Origin: Thiotrichaceae bacterium
Lineage (GTDB): Bacteria; Pseudomonadota; Gammaproteobacteria; Thiotrichales; Thiotrichaceae
DNA: 38,955 nt
Assembly (NCBI GenBank): GCA_015490895.1
Contig: WFWY01000143.1
Coordinates: 1 to 38,955 of the forward strand
Reading direction: 5' to 3'
Positions 1-9,337 of this stretch are shown one piece after another. Each line of letters begins with the position of its first letter. Position 1 is the first letter of the stretch. The translations under genes were made by a program, and so were the position numbers. The notes beneath the pieces are model-generated. The model was not told the origin of the DNA. It searched no databases and saw only the letters and a program-made list of their open reading frames with translations.

Positions 1-61
1 GAGACAGGTTTTTTATAGGACTTAATAAATTAGTTTAATTAAATATACGAAAGGTCTTTTT

Positions 62-1033
62 ATGCATATCAGAAAAAAATCATTACTATCTGCATTATCA
101 ATAATAGCGTTTGGTACAGCAGTTGTTTCATGTGGTGGCTCAGGCGGGAGTACACCAGCGGCTACATTAAATGGTATTACAATTGATGCTAATAATTATG
201 AAGCAGTATTGAGAAGTGGTGTAGTTGCAAGTGCAGATACACTGGAAGATCTGATTAACCTTGGAGATGAAATAGATCCTTCTACATTAGATCTGTTTCA
301 GATAAATAACAATGTATCTTCATACCGCTGTAACAACCAGGATGGTACGCTTCAGTATACCCAGATTAACCCATCAACAATAGAGCTGGTGTTTACTAAT
401 TGTGATTTACCCCGTAACTCTCCGACTACACGATATAACAATAAAGTTGTTGTTGAAGTACTTTCAAGTTCAGGTAATGTTGATCAAATTCCAGATATTA
501 ATTTCAATTGGAGTCTAACCCAAAAAGCTACTTTCACAGATCTTACTCTGTCCGATCCTGTTACTGGGGGGGTAGCCAGAGAAGTAAATCAGACAATAGT
601 ATATAATGGGGATGCGGTTGTTTTACAGTCAAATACGATGGCATCATCATCGCTCCACAATCAGTTAACCAGCTCTAATCTAACTGTAGATAATACGGAT
701 AGTTCAGGTAACCAGGTAAGCTACCAATACAGCCAGCTTTTGTACGATACACTTTCGAACTATAGTAATGATAATACAGATATAGATTACGATTTTACTG
801 CAAATATAACGGGCATTGGAGATATCCAGTTAACAACAAACCCGGTATTAAAATTTGTTACCAACGCGGCTACTTTGGACAGTGGTAGTACTGTACTAAC
901 AACTGGAAAATCTACTGTTAAATTTGAGGCTACAGGAAATAATGCAGTTGATGTATCCATCGACCCGGAAAATGATGGTACGTTTGAAGCACCCATCACA
1001 ACAGACTGGAATGTTTTAACAGGCTCTAATTAA
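62..1033 (+). CDS. Predicted lipoprotein of unknown function
   Basis: This 323-residue protein starts with a lipoprotein signal: Lys/Arg at residues 4-6, a hydrophobic stretch, then VVSC with the acceptor Cys at residue 24, followed by a Gly/Ser-rich linker. The mature part is rich in Asn, Thr, Ser and Asp, as in exported beta-rich proteins, and has no domain I recognise. An AAAGG ribosome-binding site lies about 8 bases before the ATG. The gene is visibly more AT-rich than the efflux genes downstream. Its last codons and TAA stop lie in the outer end of a repeat element copy (1019-1153), so the natural C-terminus may have been replaced. A lipid-anchored envelope location follows from the lipobox. 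Function is unknown. Confidence 0.8.
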   Translation: MHIRKKSLLSALSIIAFGTAVVSCGGSGGSTPAATLNGITIDANNYEAVLRSGVVASADTLEDLINLGDEIDPSTLDLFQINNNVSSYRCNNQDGTLQYTQINPSTIELVFTNCDLPRNSPTTRYNNKVVVEVLSSSGNVDQIPDINFNWSLTQKATFTDLTLSDPVTGGVAREVNQTIVYNGDAVVLQSNTMASSSLHNQLTSSNLTVDNTDSSGNQVSYQYSQLLYDTLSNYSNDNTDIDYDFTANITGIGDIQLTTNPVLKFVTNAATLDSGSTVLTTGKSTVKFEATGNNAVDVSIDPENDGTFEAPITTDWNVLTGSN

Positions 1034-1153
1034 GCCTGAGTAGAATGTCTCGATTGATAGAATTGTTCAGTTTTTCCTGGAGATTTTTAGGCGAAAAATG
1101 AGCGATTCTAGCTTCGAGAAAACCGCTCACGACTTGATCAGAGACTCCTTTAG
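1019..1153 (-). repeat. Diverged copy of MITE-like element (inverted orientation)
   Basis: The right edge reads GACTTGATCAGAGACTCC, the reverse complement of the left terminus of the copy at 14434-14600. Going inward, GCGAAAAAT, GCGAT and GAAAAC blocks occur in the same order, followed by GATAGAATTGTTCAGTTTTT-like sequence and a far end CTCTAATTAAG matching the other terminus. It is shorter (about 135 bp) and more diverged than the reference copy. It fills most of the gap between the converging lipoprotein and RND permease genes and overlaps the lipoprotein stop codon. Confidence 0.55.
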
Positions 1154-1231
1154 TATTACCTGCGGGGGCAATAGTTTCCTGTATCAGTGGTATTCGTTCC
1201 GGCACATTCTCTCTTTTCAGGCTGGCGCTTG

Positions 1232-4200
1232 CTAAGTCGATGAGCAAGACAGGGCTTTTTTGATATCTTCCAGTACCAGGTAAGTTGCCGGAATGAGTAT
1301 CAGGGTGATGAAAGTGGCAAACAGGATGCCAAATCCCAGGCTTACTGCCATGGGAATCAGGAATTGTGCCTGGGTACTTTTCTCCAGAATCAGTGGAATC
1401 AGGCCAAAAAAGGTGGTGAGCGAGGTGAGCAGAATAGGGCGAAAACGTGCCTTCCCGGAGCGGCGGACGGCCTGTTCCAGCGGCATGCCTTCACGCCGCC
1501 TGCGATTAATATAATCGACCATGACCAGGGAGTCATTAACCACCACCCCGGTGAGTGCCAGCAATCCCAGCATGCTGCTAATGCTGAGTGCCATCCCCAT
1601 AATCGCGTGTCCCATCAGGGCTCCAATCAAGCTAAAGGGGATGATAATCATGACAATCAGGGGTTGTACATAGGAGCGAAATGGAATGGCCAGTAATGCA
1701 TAAATGGCAAAAACAACCAGTGTCAGGCCGACCATAATACTATGATACATCTCTTGCTGCTCTTTTTGTTCACCTTCAAAACTGGAACGTACGCCAGGAT
1801 ACTGGGTCAGCACTCCAGGTAGCCATTTTTTGATGTCGGCGATAATGATATCGGCATTGCCTTTTTCCTTGTTCAGGTCTGCTGTTACATTGACAACGCG
1901 TTGCCTGTCAACTCGGGTGATCACGGGGACTCCTACTTCTCTTTTTACCGTTGCCGCTTCAGACAGGGGGATTTCGGCACCGGAAGCTGAGCGGATGACC
2001 AGCGTATTCAAGTCATCAATGGAACGTCGTTCCTCTTTGGGGTAGCGCACCATGACGCGTATATCATCCTGCTCTCGCTGGATACGTTGCGCCTCTGCAC
2101 CATAGAAGGCATGGCGTATTTGCGTACCAATATCTGTTAACTTCAGACCAAGCAGATCGGCATCGGGTTGCAAGCTGATTTGTAATTCCTGTTTGCCGCC
2201 ATCAAAACTGTTTTTGATATTGAAGATACCGTTATCACGGTATTCCCGAGCAATTTTTTCTTTTACTGCCTGAGCCGCAGCAGAGAGCATAGAAAAGTTG
2301 TTACTTTGTAACTGGATGTCAATCGGTGCGCCACCATGTGCGATTTCAGCACGAAACCGGAGTTCCTGCTTGCCGGGAATATCACCAATGCGCTTGCGCC
2401 ATTCACGGGTCAGTTCACTGCTGGTAATTTCCAGTGAGCGTTTTTCTGGCGGTATTGTTTCCAGTTGTACCTGTCCGATATGTGAACTGCCGGTTGAGGT
2501 ACGACTCAGGCCAACCCCGGTGGAGCCAACCGTGACGAGGATATGTTTGATAATGGATGTATTACTGACTGGATCAATATATTTCTGGCGTAAAAATTCA
2601 GCCTGCTGCTGGATTTTCTGGATATGTTTCTCGGTAACAGCGACAGGGGTGCCAGCAGGCATATACAAAGTGGCATTGACGTATTCAGATTGTACCCGGG
2701 GCATAAAAGTATAGGGGAAATAACCACTTTTAATCAGAACCACTGACAATAGCAGAATGGCGACAAAGACCGAGATGGTGAAATAACGCAATCTCAGGGT
2801 GTAATCAAGCAGGGGGTGATAGATAACCTCGACGAAGCGCTCCAGCCCATTAGCAACTTTTTGCTGGAGCCGCAGCAGGATATTGACCTCTCCCGGTTTA
2901 GGGTGTCTGGGGATAGGTTTGAGATGGCGCAGATGGGTGGGTAGAATGAGTTTTGATTCAATCAGAGAAAACAACAGCACAGGGATGACAACCATCGGGA
3001 TATAGGCAAATATTTTCCCGCGTACGCCTGCCAGCATTAAAAGCGGTACAAAGGCAGCAATGGTGGTAATAACGCCAAACGTAACAGGTACAGCGATTTC
3101 CTGGGTGCCTTCAATCACGGCCTTGAGGGGATCTTTGCCCCGCTTCTGGTGGGAATAGATATTTTCAGCCGTGACAATGGCATCATCGACCACGATTCCC
3201 AGTACCACAATAAAAGCGAACAGAGTGATCAGGTTAATACTGACATCCATGTATCCCATTACACCCAGTGCGCCCATAAAACTGATGGGGATACCCACAC
3301 TCACCCAGAAAGCAATCGCTGGGCGCAAAAAGAGCGCCAGTAATAACAGGATGAGTATGCCGCCTTGCAGGGCGCTGTTCATCAGGGTTTGCAATCGCGC
3401 CTTGACAATGCGGGAGCGGTCTTTCCAATAGGTGAGACTGATCCCGGGGGGAAGTGTCGCCGCTTTTTGGGTGATATAGCGTTTGACACTTTCGGCAACT
3501 TCCAGCGTGTTTTGTGTTCCTACGCGGTAAACCGGTATCAGGGCGGCACGTTTGTCATCAAAAATGGCATACAGGGGATCTTCGGTAAAGCCGTCAATCA
3601 CCTGGGCAATATCACCCAGACGGATACGGCTACCATCGTTATTGCTGGTAATGACAATCTTTTCGAACTGCTGGCGATTATAAGCCTGCCCCAGCACCCG
3701 CAAGCGGATTTCCCCGCCGGAAGTACGCAGTGTACCGGCTGGAATATCCTGCGACGAAGCCTGAATGATACGGGCGATACCATCCAGGGTCAGGCCATAT
3801 TGTTTTAAGGTGGCTTCCGAGATTTCGATGCTGATCTCATAGTCGCGTAAACCGGCAATATCTGCCTGGGATATCTCGGGCAAATGCGCGATCTCTTCAC
3901 GAATCTGCAATGCCATTTGATGCAGCTGGTGTTCTGTCATCTCGCCGGACAAAACCACGCTGATAGTTTCACGCTTGCGTTCCAGTTGGCTGATAACGGG
4001 TTTTTCTACATCCTCCGGAAAGGTGGAAATGGCATCTATGCGGTTTTTGATCTCACCGATGATTTTAATCAGGTTGACGCGACTGACTTCTACCCGTATT
4101 TGTGCCTGGGATTCCAGGGCACTGGAATAGATATGATCGATACCCTGCAGGTCGTGGATGGCTTCTTCCACCCGAACCACAACGGCAGATTCCACTTCAG

Positions 4201-4375
4201 CGGGTGATGCACCGGGATAGGGAATAGCAATGGTAATGACTTCACGCTCAAAAGAGGGGAACACTTCTGTAATGAGCTTGCTGTAAATAGCGTAAAAGCC
4301 TACACCGAAAATAGCCACCATCAGGAGATTGGCGGCAACACTGTTGCGTGCAAACCAGGCGATCAGTCCGTGCAT
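1232..4375 (-). CDS. RND efflux transporter permease (HAE1/AcrB family)
   Basis: The 1047-residue length is normal for an RND inner-membrane permease. There is an N-terminal membrane helix (MHGLIAWFARNSVAANLLM) and a large periplasmic porter loop. The TM4 motif GIVVDDAIVTAENIYS near residue 395 carries the two Asp residues of the proton relay. A second periplasmic loop follows, and VVNDSLVMVDYINRRRREG is in the C-terminal bundle. Such pumps export drugs, dyes, lipids or metals using the proton gradient; the substrate cannot be told here. Its ATG overlaps the adaptor stop by one base (TAATG), so the two are co-translated. No outer-membrane channel gene is adjacent, so a TolC-like partner must be elsewhere. 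Confidence 0.95.
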   Translation of the reverse strand: MHGLIAWFARNSVAANLLMVAIFGVGFYAIYSKLITEVFPSFEREVITIAIPYPGASPAEVESAVVVRVEEAIHDLQGIDHIYSSALESQAQIRVEVSRVNLIKIIGEIKNRIDAISTFPEDVEKPVISQLERKRETISVVLSGEMTEHQLHQMALQIREEIAHLPEISQADIAGLRDYEISIEISEATLKQYGLTLDGIARIIQASSQDIPAGTLRTSGGEIRLRVLGQAYNRQQFEKIVITSNNDGSRIRLGDIAQVIDGFTEDPLYAIFDDKRAALIPVYRVGTQNTLEVAESVKRYITQKAATLPPGISLTYWKDRSRIVKARLQTLMNSALQGGILILLLLALFLRPAIAFWVSVGIPISFMGALGVMGYMDVSINLITLFAFIVVLGIVVDDAIVTAENIYSHQKRGKDPLKAVIEGTQEIAVPVTFGVITTIAAFVPLLMLAGVRGKIFAYIPMVVIPVLLFSLIESKLILPTHLRHLKPIPRHPKPGEVNILLRLQQKVANGLERFVEVIYHPLLDYTLRLRYFTISVFVAILLLSVVLIKSGYFPYTFMPRVQSEYVNATLYMPAGTPVAVTEKHIQKIQQQAEFLRQKYIDPVSNTSIIKHILVTVGSTGVGLSRTSTGSSHIGQVQLETIPPEKRSLEITSSELTREWRKRIGDIPGKQELRFRAEIAHGGAPIDIQLQSNNFSMLSAAAQAVKEKIAREYRDNGIFNIKNSFDGGKQELQISLQPDADLLGLKLTDIGTQIRHAFYGAEAQRIQREQDDIRVMVRYPKEERRSIDDLNTLVIRSASGAEIPLSEAATVKREVGVPVITRVDRQRVVNVTADLNKEKGNADIIIADIKKWLPGVLTQYPGVRSSFEGEQKEQQEMYHSIMVGLTLVVFAIYALLAIPFRSYVQPLIVMIIIPFSLIGALMGHAIMGMALSISSMLGLLALTGVVVNDSLVMVDYINRRRREGMPLEQAVRRSGKARFRPILLTSLTTFFGLIPLILEKSTQAQFLIPMAVSLGFGILFATFITLILIPATYLVLEDIKKALSCSST

Positions 4376-5583
4376 TAGTGGTCGCTTTTCTGTTGGTTAG
4401 TCTGATAGCGTTTGGCAGGCATGCCCTCCGTCGCCAGTGCAGGAGGTGTGATAACCAGCAGGCTACCCGATGTTAGTCCGTCAGCCGAAATAATACTTTT
4501 ATCGGCATCGTGATGCAGCACCTTAACAGCCTGTATGTGCAGTGTACCCTGTTGCGGGTTTGAAGCATCAGGGACAAAGCGCAAAATGGTCTGTTGCTCA
4601 CTCAGTGCAGCGGCCGGGATAACCGCTACATTGTGGAGTGTTTTTCCTGCAATGTCTGCTTGCAGAAACTGCCCCAGCCTCACAGGTGGGGAGCCATTGT
4701 GGTTGCGTGAAAAAGGCTGGTTAATACGGGCGATGACAGAGATCTGCCGGGTTTTATTATCCAGGGCTGCATGGGTACGGGTGATTTTCCCCTGCCACTG
4801 GTGTTGTGAATCAGGGTGATTCCCGGTATAGAAAAGCACATCGGGTAGTTGCCGGGAGTCAGGCTGTTTTTCGTTCTGGTAATGTTCAGGGATACCCAGC
4901 AGCTCATAATCGGATAATGACAGCGGCAGTCGCACTTCAATGGCGTCCGTTGCAAATAGCTTTCCTAACGGGGTGCCGGGAGTCACATACTGGCCGATAT
5001 CGACGGTACGTTGCAGGACACGTCCTTCATAGGGCGCCTTAATCGTGGTGCGGGCGAGTTGAATTTGAGCCTGTTGCATACGCACCCTGGCGGCTTCCAG
5101 TGCCGCCCTGGCACTGGCGATATGAGGTGTCCGCAGGGCAAGATCGCTGGGCTGTTTTTCCTTCTCCCCGAACAGATCCCAGTCTTGCCTGGCCAGTTTG
5201 CTTTGCGCGATTTGCTCCTTGAGCGCGAGTTCTTTCTGGGCAATGTCTGCCCGGGCGATACGAATAGTATTTTGGTAGTCTGTCGTGTCAATGTTCAGCA
5301 ACACATCATTTTTCCTGAAGTAATTGCCTTCCTGAAAGCGTGGGCTGATTGCGATAACCTTGCCCGCGACTTCAGCGACCAGGCTGGTCTGGGTGCGTGC
5401 TTCCACTGTACCGGAGGAGTGTACGATGACACGGTATTCCTGCAACTTGAGGGGGGCAACCTTGACAATGGGAAGGGTCGGTTTTTTCGTGCGTTTTTTT
5501 ATTTCCGGCTTGTTGTGCATTAGCCAGTAACTGCCCGTACCTGCCAGTGCCAATACGGTCAGAATCAAGATAAGTTGTTTCAT
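4375..5583 (-). CDS. RND efflux periplasmic adaptor subunit (membrane fusion protein)
   Basis: This 402-residue protein has an N-terminal membrane anchor (residues 3-21) and then a barrel-sandwich/lipoyl-like half motif (VEARTQTSLVAEVAGKVIAI). An alpha-hairpin of Glu/Gln/Ala-rich coiled coil follows at about residues 105-175, then the second lipoyl half (TTIKAPYEGRVLQRTVDIGQ) and beta-barrel and membrane-proximal domains. This order is diagnostic of HlyD/AcrA-type adaptors, which link the permease to an outer-membrane channel. It is the first gene of a two-gene operon with the permease. The N-terminus has no Cys after the hydrophobic segment, so a transmembrane anchor is more likely than a lipid anchor. 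Confidence 0.94.
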   Translation of the reverse strand: MKQLILILTVLALAGTGSYWLMHNKPEIKKRTKKPTLPIVKVAPLKLQEYRVIVHSSGTVEARTQTSLVAEVAGKVIAISPRFQEGNYFRKNDVLLNIDTTDYQNTIRIARADIAQKELALKEQIAQSKLARQDWDLFGEKEKQPSDLALRTPHIASARAALEAARVRMQQAQIQLARTTIKAPYEGRVLQRTVDIGQYVTPGTPLGKLFATDAIEVRLPLSLSDYELLGIPEHYQNEKQPDSRQLPDVLFYTGNHPDSQHQWQGKITRTHAALDNKTRQISVIARINQPFSRNHNGSPPVRLGQFLQADIAGKTLHNVAVIPAAALSEQQTILRFVPDASNPQQGTLHIQAVKVLHHDADKSIISADGLTSGSLLVITPPALATEGMPAKRYQTNQQKSDH

Positions 5584-5787
5584 TATAGGTTTTAGAATCG
5601 CCTGCTTTGGAATATGGACTAATATATAGGATGTCGTAAGTTATTGTATACCCCAACGGGATGAGTTCGTTAAATCCAGGCAGAAAGGCTACTGGTCGGT
5701 TGATGGCGTGTTGCTGAGTGTTTTCATATATACTCCGGGCATTGCCGGGCATCGTTTGTATCGTGCTGCCAGTCGTTGAATGCTGAT
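5584..5787. other. Intergenic region upstream of the efflux operon
   Basis: This is about 200 bases between the start of the minus-strand adaptor gene and the small repeat at 5788. It should contain the efflux promoter. I see no convincing regulator gene or operator palindrome, and the reading frames across it are short and unlike known proteins. Confidence 0.4.
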
Positions 5788-5846
5788 GGAGCCTCTGATC
5801 AAGTCCCGGTCGTTTCCTGAGGCTGGAGCTTGATCAGAGGCTCCTT
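5788..5846. repeat. Minimal (internally deleted) copy of the MITE-like element
   Basis: GGAGCCTCTGATCAAG at 5788-5803 is a perfect 16-bp inverted repeat of CTTGATCAGAGGCTCC at 5829-5844. The 25 bases between them include CGTTTCCTGAGGCTG, which matches the sequence just inside the left terminus of the larger copy at 14434-14600. This is both termini plus a piece of the left interior, as expected of a deletion derivative. As RNA it would form a strong hairpin, about 95 bases before the start of the next gene. Confidence 0.7.
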
Positions 5847-5938
5847 ATGGACACTGCTTTCTGCATTGATGCTACGTGTTGCGACATCGGCGACATCGAT
5901 GAAAAGCGATGCCTCATATAAATTTAGGAGAAATAAGC

Positions 5939-6694
5939 ATGAGTAATGTTGTGATATTCATATTGGGTGTGCTGACCGGCTGGTTTGCCGAGTGGCTGTT
6001 TTTTACATTTTTTGTCAAAAACAAGGATGCAAAGGCCGCCGTAGCACCCGTGCAGGAAAAGCCAGTCGCAGCGGCACCCGCAGCCAGGCAAGCCACAGTC
6101 ACAAAGAGCCAGCCAGCCAGCGGCGCTGGAAAAGTAATGCCAGCGTCATCTTCGTCAGGCACGACCACGAAGACAGCGGCACCGGCAGCAAAGGCCGAGG
6201 AGAAAGTACCCGCCGAGAAAAAAGTAGAAGCTCCGAAACAGGAAAAGAAAAAAGTCGATAAACTTTCTGCGTCTGAAAAACCCGGAAAAACGTCCGCAGC
6301 CGTATCAGATAAGACGGAGACTGCTGCTGCCAAGACCGGCAATAAGGCCGATACTGTTGATACGGACAAGGCAACAAAGCCCGCCAGCAAGAAAAAAGCC
6401 ACAACACAAACAAAGGCGAATAAGGGAAAAGAAAAAGCTGAAACAGAAACCGGGGAGGATGATTTGTCCCTGCTAAAAGGAGTTGGCCCTAAAATGGCGA
6501 CATCGCTTTCAGCGCTTGGCATCAAGCGATTTGCACAGCTGGCAGCCTTGTCGAGTGATGAACTGACCCGCAAGCTGGATGAGGCGGGCGTTAAAGTGAC
6601 CAACAAAAAAGCACTGTTACATTTACCGGCTCAGGCTGAACTGGCAGCAAAAGGAGATAGGGACGCACTTGAGAAATTGAAAAAAGAAATATAG
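5939..6694 (+). CDS. Membrane-anchored Ala/Lys-rich protein with C-terminal helix-hairpin-helix domain
   Basis: The start is placed at the ATG at 5939, which has a TAGGAG ribosome-binding site 8 bases upstream; an in-frame ATG at 5909 lacks one. The 251-residue product has one N-terminal transmembrane segment (VVIFILGVLTGWFAEWLFF). A long low-complexity linker rich in Ala, Lys, Pro and Thr follows, to about residue 170. The C-terminal domain begins DDLSLLKGVGPKMATSLSAL, a helix-hairpin-helix-type motif like those in DNA-binding and some ribosome- or Complex I-associated proteins. The linker resembles a flexible tether. A role joining the membrane to nucleic acid or another partner is inference. 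The gene appears monocistronic and converges on pbpC. Confidence 0.8.
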   Translation: MSNVVIFILGVLTGWFAEWLFFTFFVKNKDAKAAVAPVQEKPVAAAPAARQATVTKSQPASGAGKVMPASSSSGTTTKTAAPAAKAEEKVPAEKKVEAPKQEKKKVDKLSASEKPGKTSAAVSDKTETAAAKTGNKADTVDTDKATKPASKKKATTQTKANKGKEKAETETGEDDLSLLKGVGPKMATSLSALGIKRFAQLAALSSDELTRKLDEAGVKVTNKKALLHLPAQAELAAKGDRDALEKLKKEI

Positions 6695-6730
6695 CAACGG
6701 GGTTAACAGTCGTGTGATACCCGGTTAGCG

Positions 6731-6759
6731 CCCGGAAAACCGTGGTTTTTCCTCACGGG
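6731..6759. terminator. Probable bidirectional terminator hairpin between convergent genes
   Basis: CCCGGAAAACC and GGTTTTTCC...CGGG form a stem around a GT loop, with one bulge. The A-rich and T-rich arms would give a U-rich 3' arm in either direction. It lies between the end of the helix-hairpin-helix gene and the end of pbpC and overlaps the pbpC stop codon, which suits convergent transcription. No long separate U tract follows. Confidence 0.45.
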
Positions 6760-9209
6760 ATCTCACTGGATAAAGAGGCTGTAGTGGTATCAGGGTTAGC
6801 AGTGGGCAAGATCGTAAAAGTGCGTGTTTGTTGGTAATTAGCTTCATCCACAAGCGTCAATATGTGCTTGCCAGCTTTTAGCCAGACGGCGAGTTGATGG
6901 AATGTTTGTGTAGATCCCATAAATTGCTGGTCAATATGCCAGAACAGGCGTGTTTCCGGCTCCCGGTGAATGGCTCTGAAGACGACCTTGCCGCTTTTTC
7001 CATCCAGTTTGATGGGGATATAGATTTGTGCGCCCTGTGTTGGATAGATGACCGAAATCGGGTTGCTGCTGGACGATACTGAACCAGGTGAAAGGCAATC
7101 AGGGCGAAATGGCGGTGTATTACGGTAGTTAGCGTGGTGCTGTTGATAATAATAGGCCTGATCCGGGGGTAAAATAAACCAGCTGCGATGTTGCATTTTA
7201 CTGACCGGTTCACAGCGATTATGGACTTGCCAGCGACCGGTAGTATCCAGGTGCAGGCGCCGATGGTAGGGGCTAACCTTGTCGAAAAAACTGCCGTTGG
7301 GGATGTCATAACTTACAGATCTACAGCCGTTTACAGCCAGGTAACCATCGTTTTTACAAAGCTGTATTGTTTTCATTGCCCATTGAGGTTTTTTGAACCA
7401 GCCTGCCTCATTGTCGGATGATGCTCGTAACCTGTTAAAAATATCAAACAGGACAGGTGCCGCCGTTTTCACTCCCGTTAATTCAGCAACACCTGCACCA
7501 CTGGCATTGCCCACCCAGACACCAACTGTATAGGAGGGGGTGACGCCAATGGCCCAGGCGTCCCTTTGGCCGAAGCTGGTTCCGGTTTTCCAGGCTATTT
7601 TCTGGCTACTAGAGAACTTTTTCCAATAGCCATCCGTACCCGGCCGGGTGACCTCCAGTAAGGCCTGCAGGCTCATCCAGGCACTTGCCGGACTGAGGCT
7701 CACCGGCTTCAATGCCGTGGCTTTCTGCTGCTGTAACAGTGTCGGTTTCAGCCAGTTATTCATGCGTTCTTGCCGGGGCAGCCCGGCCAGTCTGGCCAGG
7801 TTGGCGTATAGCTGGGTAATATCCCAAAGGGTGCCTTCAGCGCCCCCCAGGATCAGGGTTAGGCCGTAGTTTTTTGGCGGGCGATGCAGGCTACTCATCC
7901 CCATGCTTTTCAGGTTATCCTGAAAACGTCCAACCCCGTATTGACTGAGCATGTTGGCAGCGGGAATATTGAGAGAGCGGGCCAGGGCTTCTTTGGCACG
8001 CACTGCTCCCCGGTACTGCCTGTCGTAATTCTGTGGGCGAAAACCGGCGTAGCGTACCGGTACATCAGCAACCAGGGTTTCCGGGAGGATCTCACCGGCC
8101 TGGATCATATGAGCAAACAGTAGAGGTTTCAGAGTGCTGCCTGTGCTGCGAGGCCGTTGTATCAAGTCAATCGCATAGCCTTCCTGTCCTGTTTGCTGGT
8201 CACGGGCATTGCCAACATAGGCTTTTACGGTAAATGAGCGGTTATCAATGATGAGTGCTGCACTATTGTAGATCCCCTGTAGCCGCAGTTTTTCCGCATG
8301 TAAACGAATAATCTGGCTGGTTTCCTGTTGTAAGGATTTATCCAGTGTTGTCATAAAACGGTGTGTTTTTCGGAATAAGCGGGATTTTGCAGACAAGGTG
8401 TCCAGCAGGTGAGGAGCGAGACGGGGTAAGGCCTGGGGTTTGTCTGGCAGGGGTTCCTCAATCGCTAACTGGTAGCTTAAGGGGTCAAGATAAGTTTGAT
8501 CACGCAGTTTTTTAAGCAGGGCATCGCGCTTTTTTTTAAGTGCGAGTCGCGCCCTGCCGGGATGTATGAGTGCCGGGCTGTTGGGTAAGACAGCCAGGGT
8601 TGCACTTTCTGCCCAGGATAGCTGTTCGGGGCTGCGTCCAAAGTAGCGCCAGGATGCGGTTTCCAGCCCTACAATATTCCCCCCGAATGGTGCATGTGTC
8701 GCATAGAGTTTGAGAATTTCCTGCTTGTTGTGATGGAGCTCCAGGCGTAGCGCCAGCATGACTTCTTTCAGTTTTTCAAGCAGGGTGCGTTGCGGGTTCC
8801 CCCGTGACAGGCGGATAACCTGCATGGTCAGGGTGCTGCCACCACTGATGACCTTGCCGTGTTGCAGGTTGAGTTTAATTGCGCGGGCGATGGCCAGGAG
8901 GTCAACCCCCCTGTGTTCATAAAAGCGTTTATCTTCAAACTGGGTCAGGCAGGTGGCAAATTTGTCCGGTACATTTTCTATCGGTGGAAACCGCCACTGC
9001 TGGTCACTGGCAATATGTGCACCCAGTAACGCTCCCTGCCGATCCAGCAGGATAGTTGAGAGTGGTTTGTCAAAAGGCAAGGCTGGTGGTGAAAGCCAGA
9101 AAAAGCGAATAGCTCCCCCGAAACCGATTATCAGGAAGAAGATAGCCCAGCGACGTTTTAACGATAGAATCCGAAACATAGTTGGATTATAGAGTACCTT
9201 TATTGCCAT
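6753..9209 (-). CDS. pbpC: Penicillin-binding protein 1C (bifunctional class A PBP)
   Basis: This protein polymerises and cross-links peptidoglycan in the periplasm. A membrane anchor lies at residues 21-40. A GT51 glycosyltransferase domain follows, with FEDKRFYEHRGVD (catalytic Glu at residue 92) and GGSTLTMQV. The transpeptidase has STLK (Ser nucleophile, near residue 356), SLN near 410 and KTGTS near 540. A C-terminal BiPBP_C-like beta domain occupies roughly the last 90 residues. At 818 residues it is slightly longer than the E. coli protein. An internal ATG at 9179 would remove 10 residues and start at MFRILSLKRRW; neither start has a good ribosome-binding site. The alpha-2-macroglobulin gene often found beside pbpC is absent here. 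Confidence 0.95.
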   Translation of the reverse strand: MAIKVLYNPTMFRILSLKRRWAIFFLIIGFGGAIRFFWLSPPALPFDKPLSTILLDRQGALLGAHIASDQQWRFPPIENVPDKFATCLTQFEDKRFYEHRGVDLLAIARAIKLNLQHGKVISGGSTLTMQVIRLSRGNPQRTLLEKLKEVMLALRLELHHNKQEILKLYATHAPFGGNIVGLETASWRYFGRSPEQLSWAESATLAVLPNSPALIHPGRARLALKKKRDALLKKLRDQTYLDPLSYQLAIEEPLPDKPQALPRLAPHLLDTLSAKSRLFRKTHRFMTTLDKSLQQETSQIIRLHAEKLRLQGIYNSAALIIDNRSFTVKAYVGNARDQQTGQEGYAIDLIQRPRSTGSTLKPLLFAHMIQAGEILPETLVADVPVRYAGFRPQNYDRQYRGAVRAKEALARSLNIPAANMLSQYGVGRFQDNLKSMGMSSLHRPPKNYGLTLILGGAEGTLWDITQLYANLARLAGLPRQERMNNWLKPTLLQQQKATALKPVSLSPASAWMSLQALLEVTRPGTDGYWKKFSSSQKIAWKTGTSFGQRDAWAIGVTPSYTVGVWVGNASGAGVAELTGVKTAAPVLFDIFNRLRASSDNEAGWFKKPQWAMKTIQLCKNDGYLAVNGCRSVSYDIPNGSFFDKVSPYHRRLHLDTTGRWQVHNRCEPVSKMQHRSWFILPPDQAYYYQQHHANYRNTPPFRPDCLSPGSVSSSSNPISVIYPTQGAQIYIPIKLDGKSGKVVFRAIHREPETRLFWHIDQQFMGSTQTFHQLAVWLKAGKHILTLVDEANYQQTRTFTILPTANPDTTTASLSSEIP

Positions 9210-9337
9210 TGCCGCTACTCAAATTACTCTCCCCTTCTTTTGCACACAACGGCGCACACCATGGCATTGGTCTACAGGGAAGTAGGCAAGAGGCAAGATG
9301 CGGAAGCTGTGACAGTGTGCTGTGATACTTACCCTGT

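Noticed and set aside
1026-1247. A 73-codon minus-strand frame between the lipoprotein and RND genes
   Set aside because: It lies largely over the diverged repeat element and overlaps the permease end; no ribosome-binding site or recognisable protein. Treated as repeat sequence.
5914-6606. A 230-codon minus-strand frame opposite the helix-hairpin-helix gene
   Set aside because: It is the antisense of an Ala/Lys-rich coding sequence, giving an artificial Ser/Phe/Ala-rich product; no start signal.
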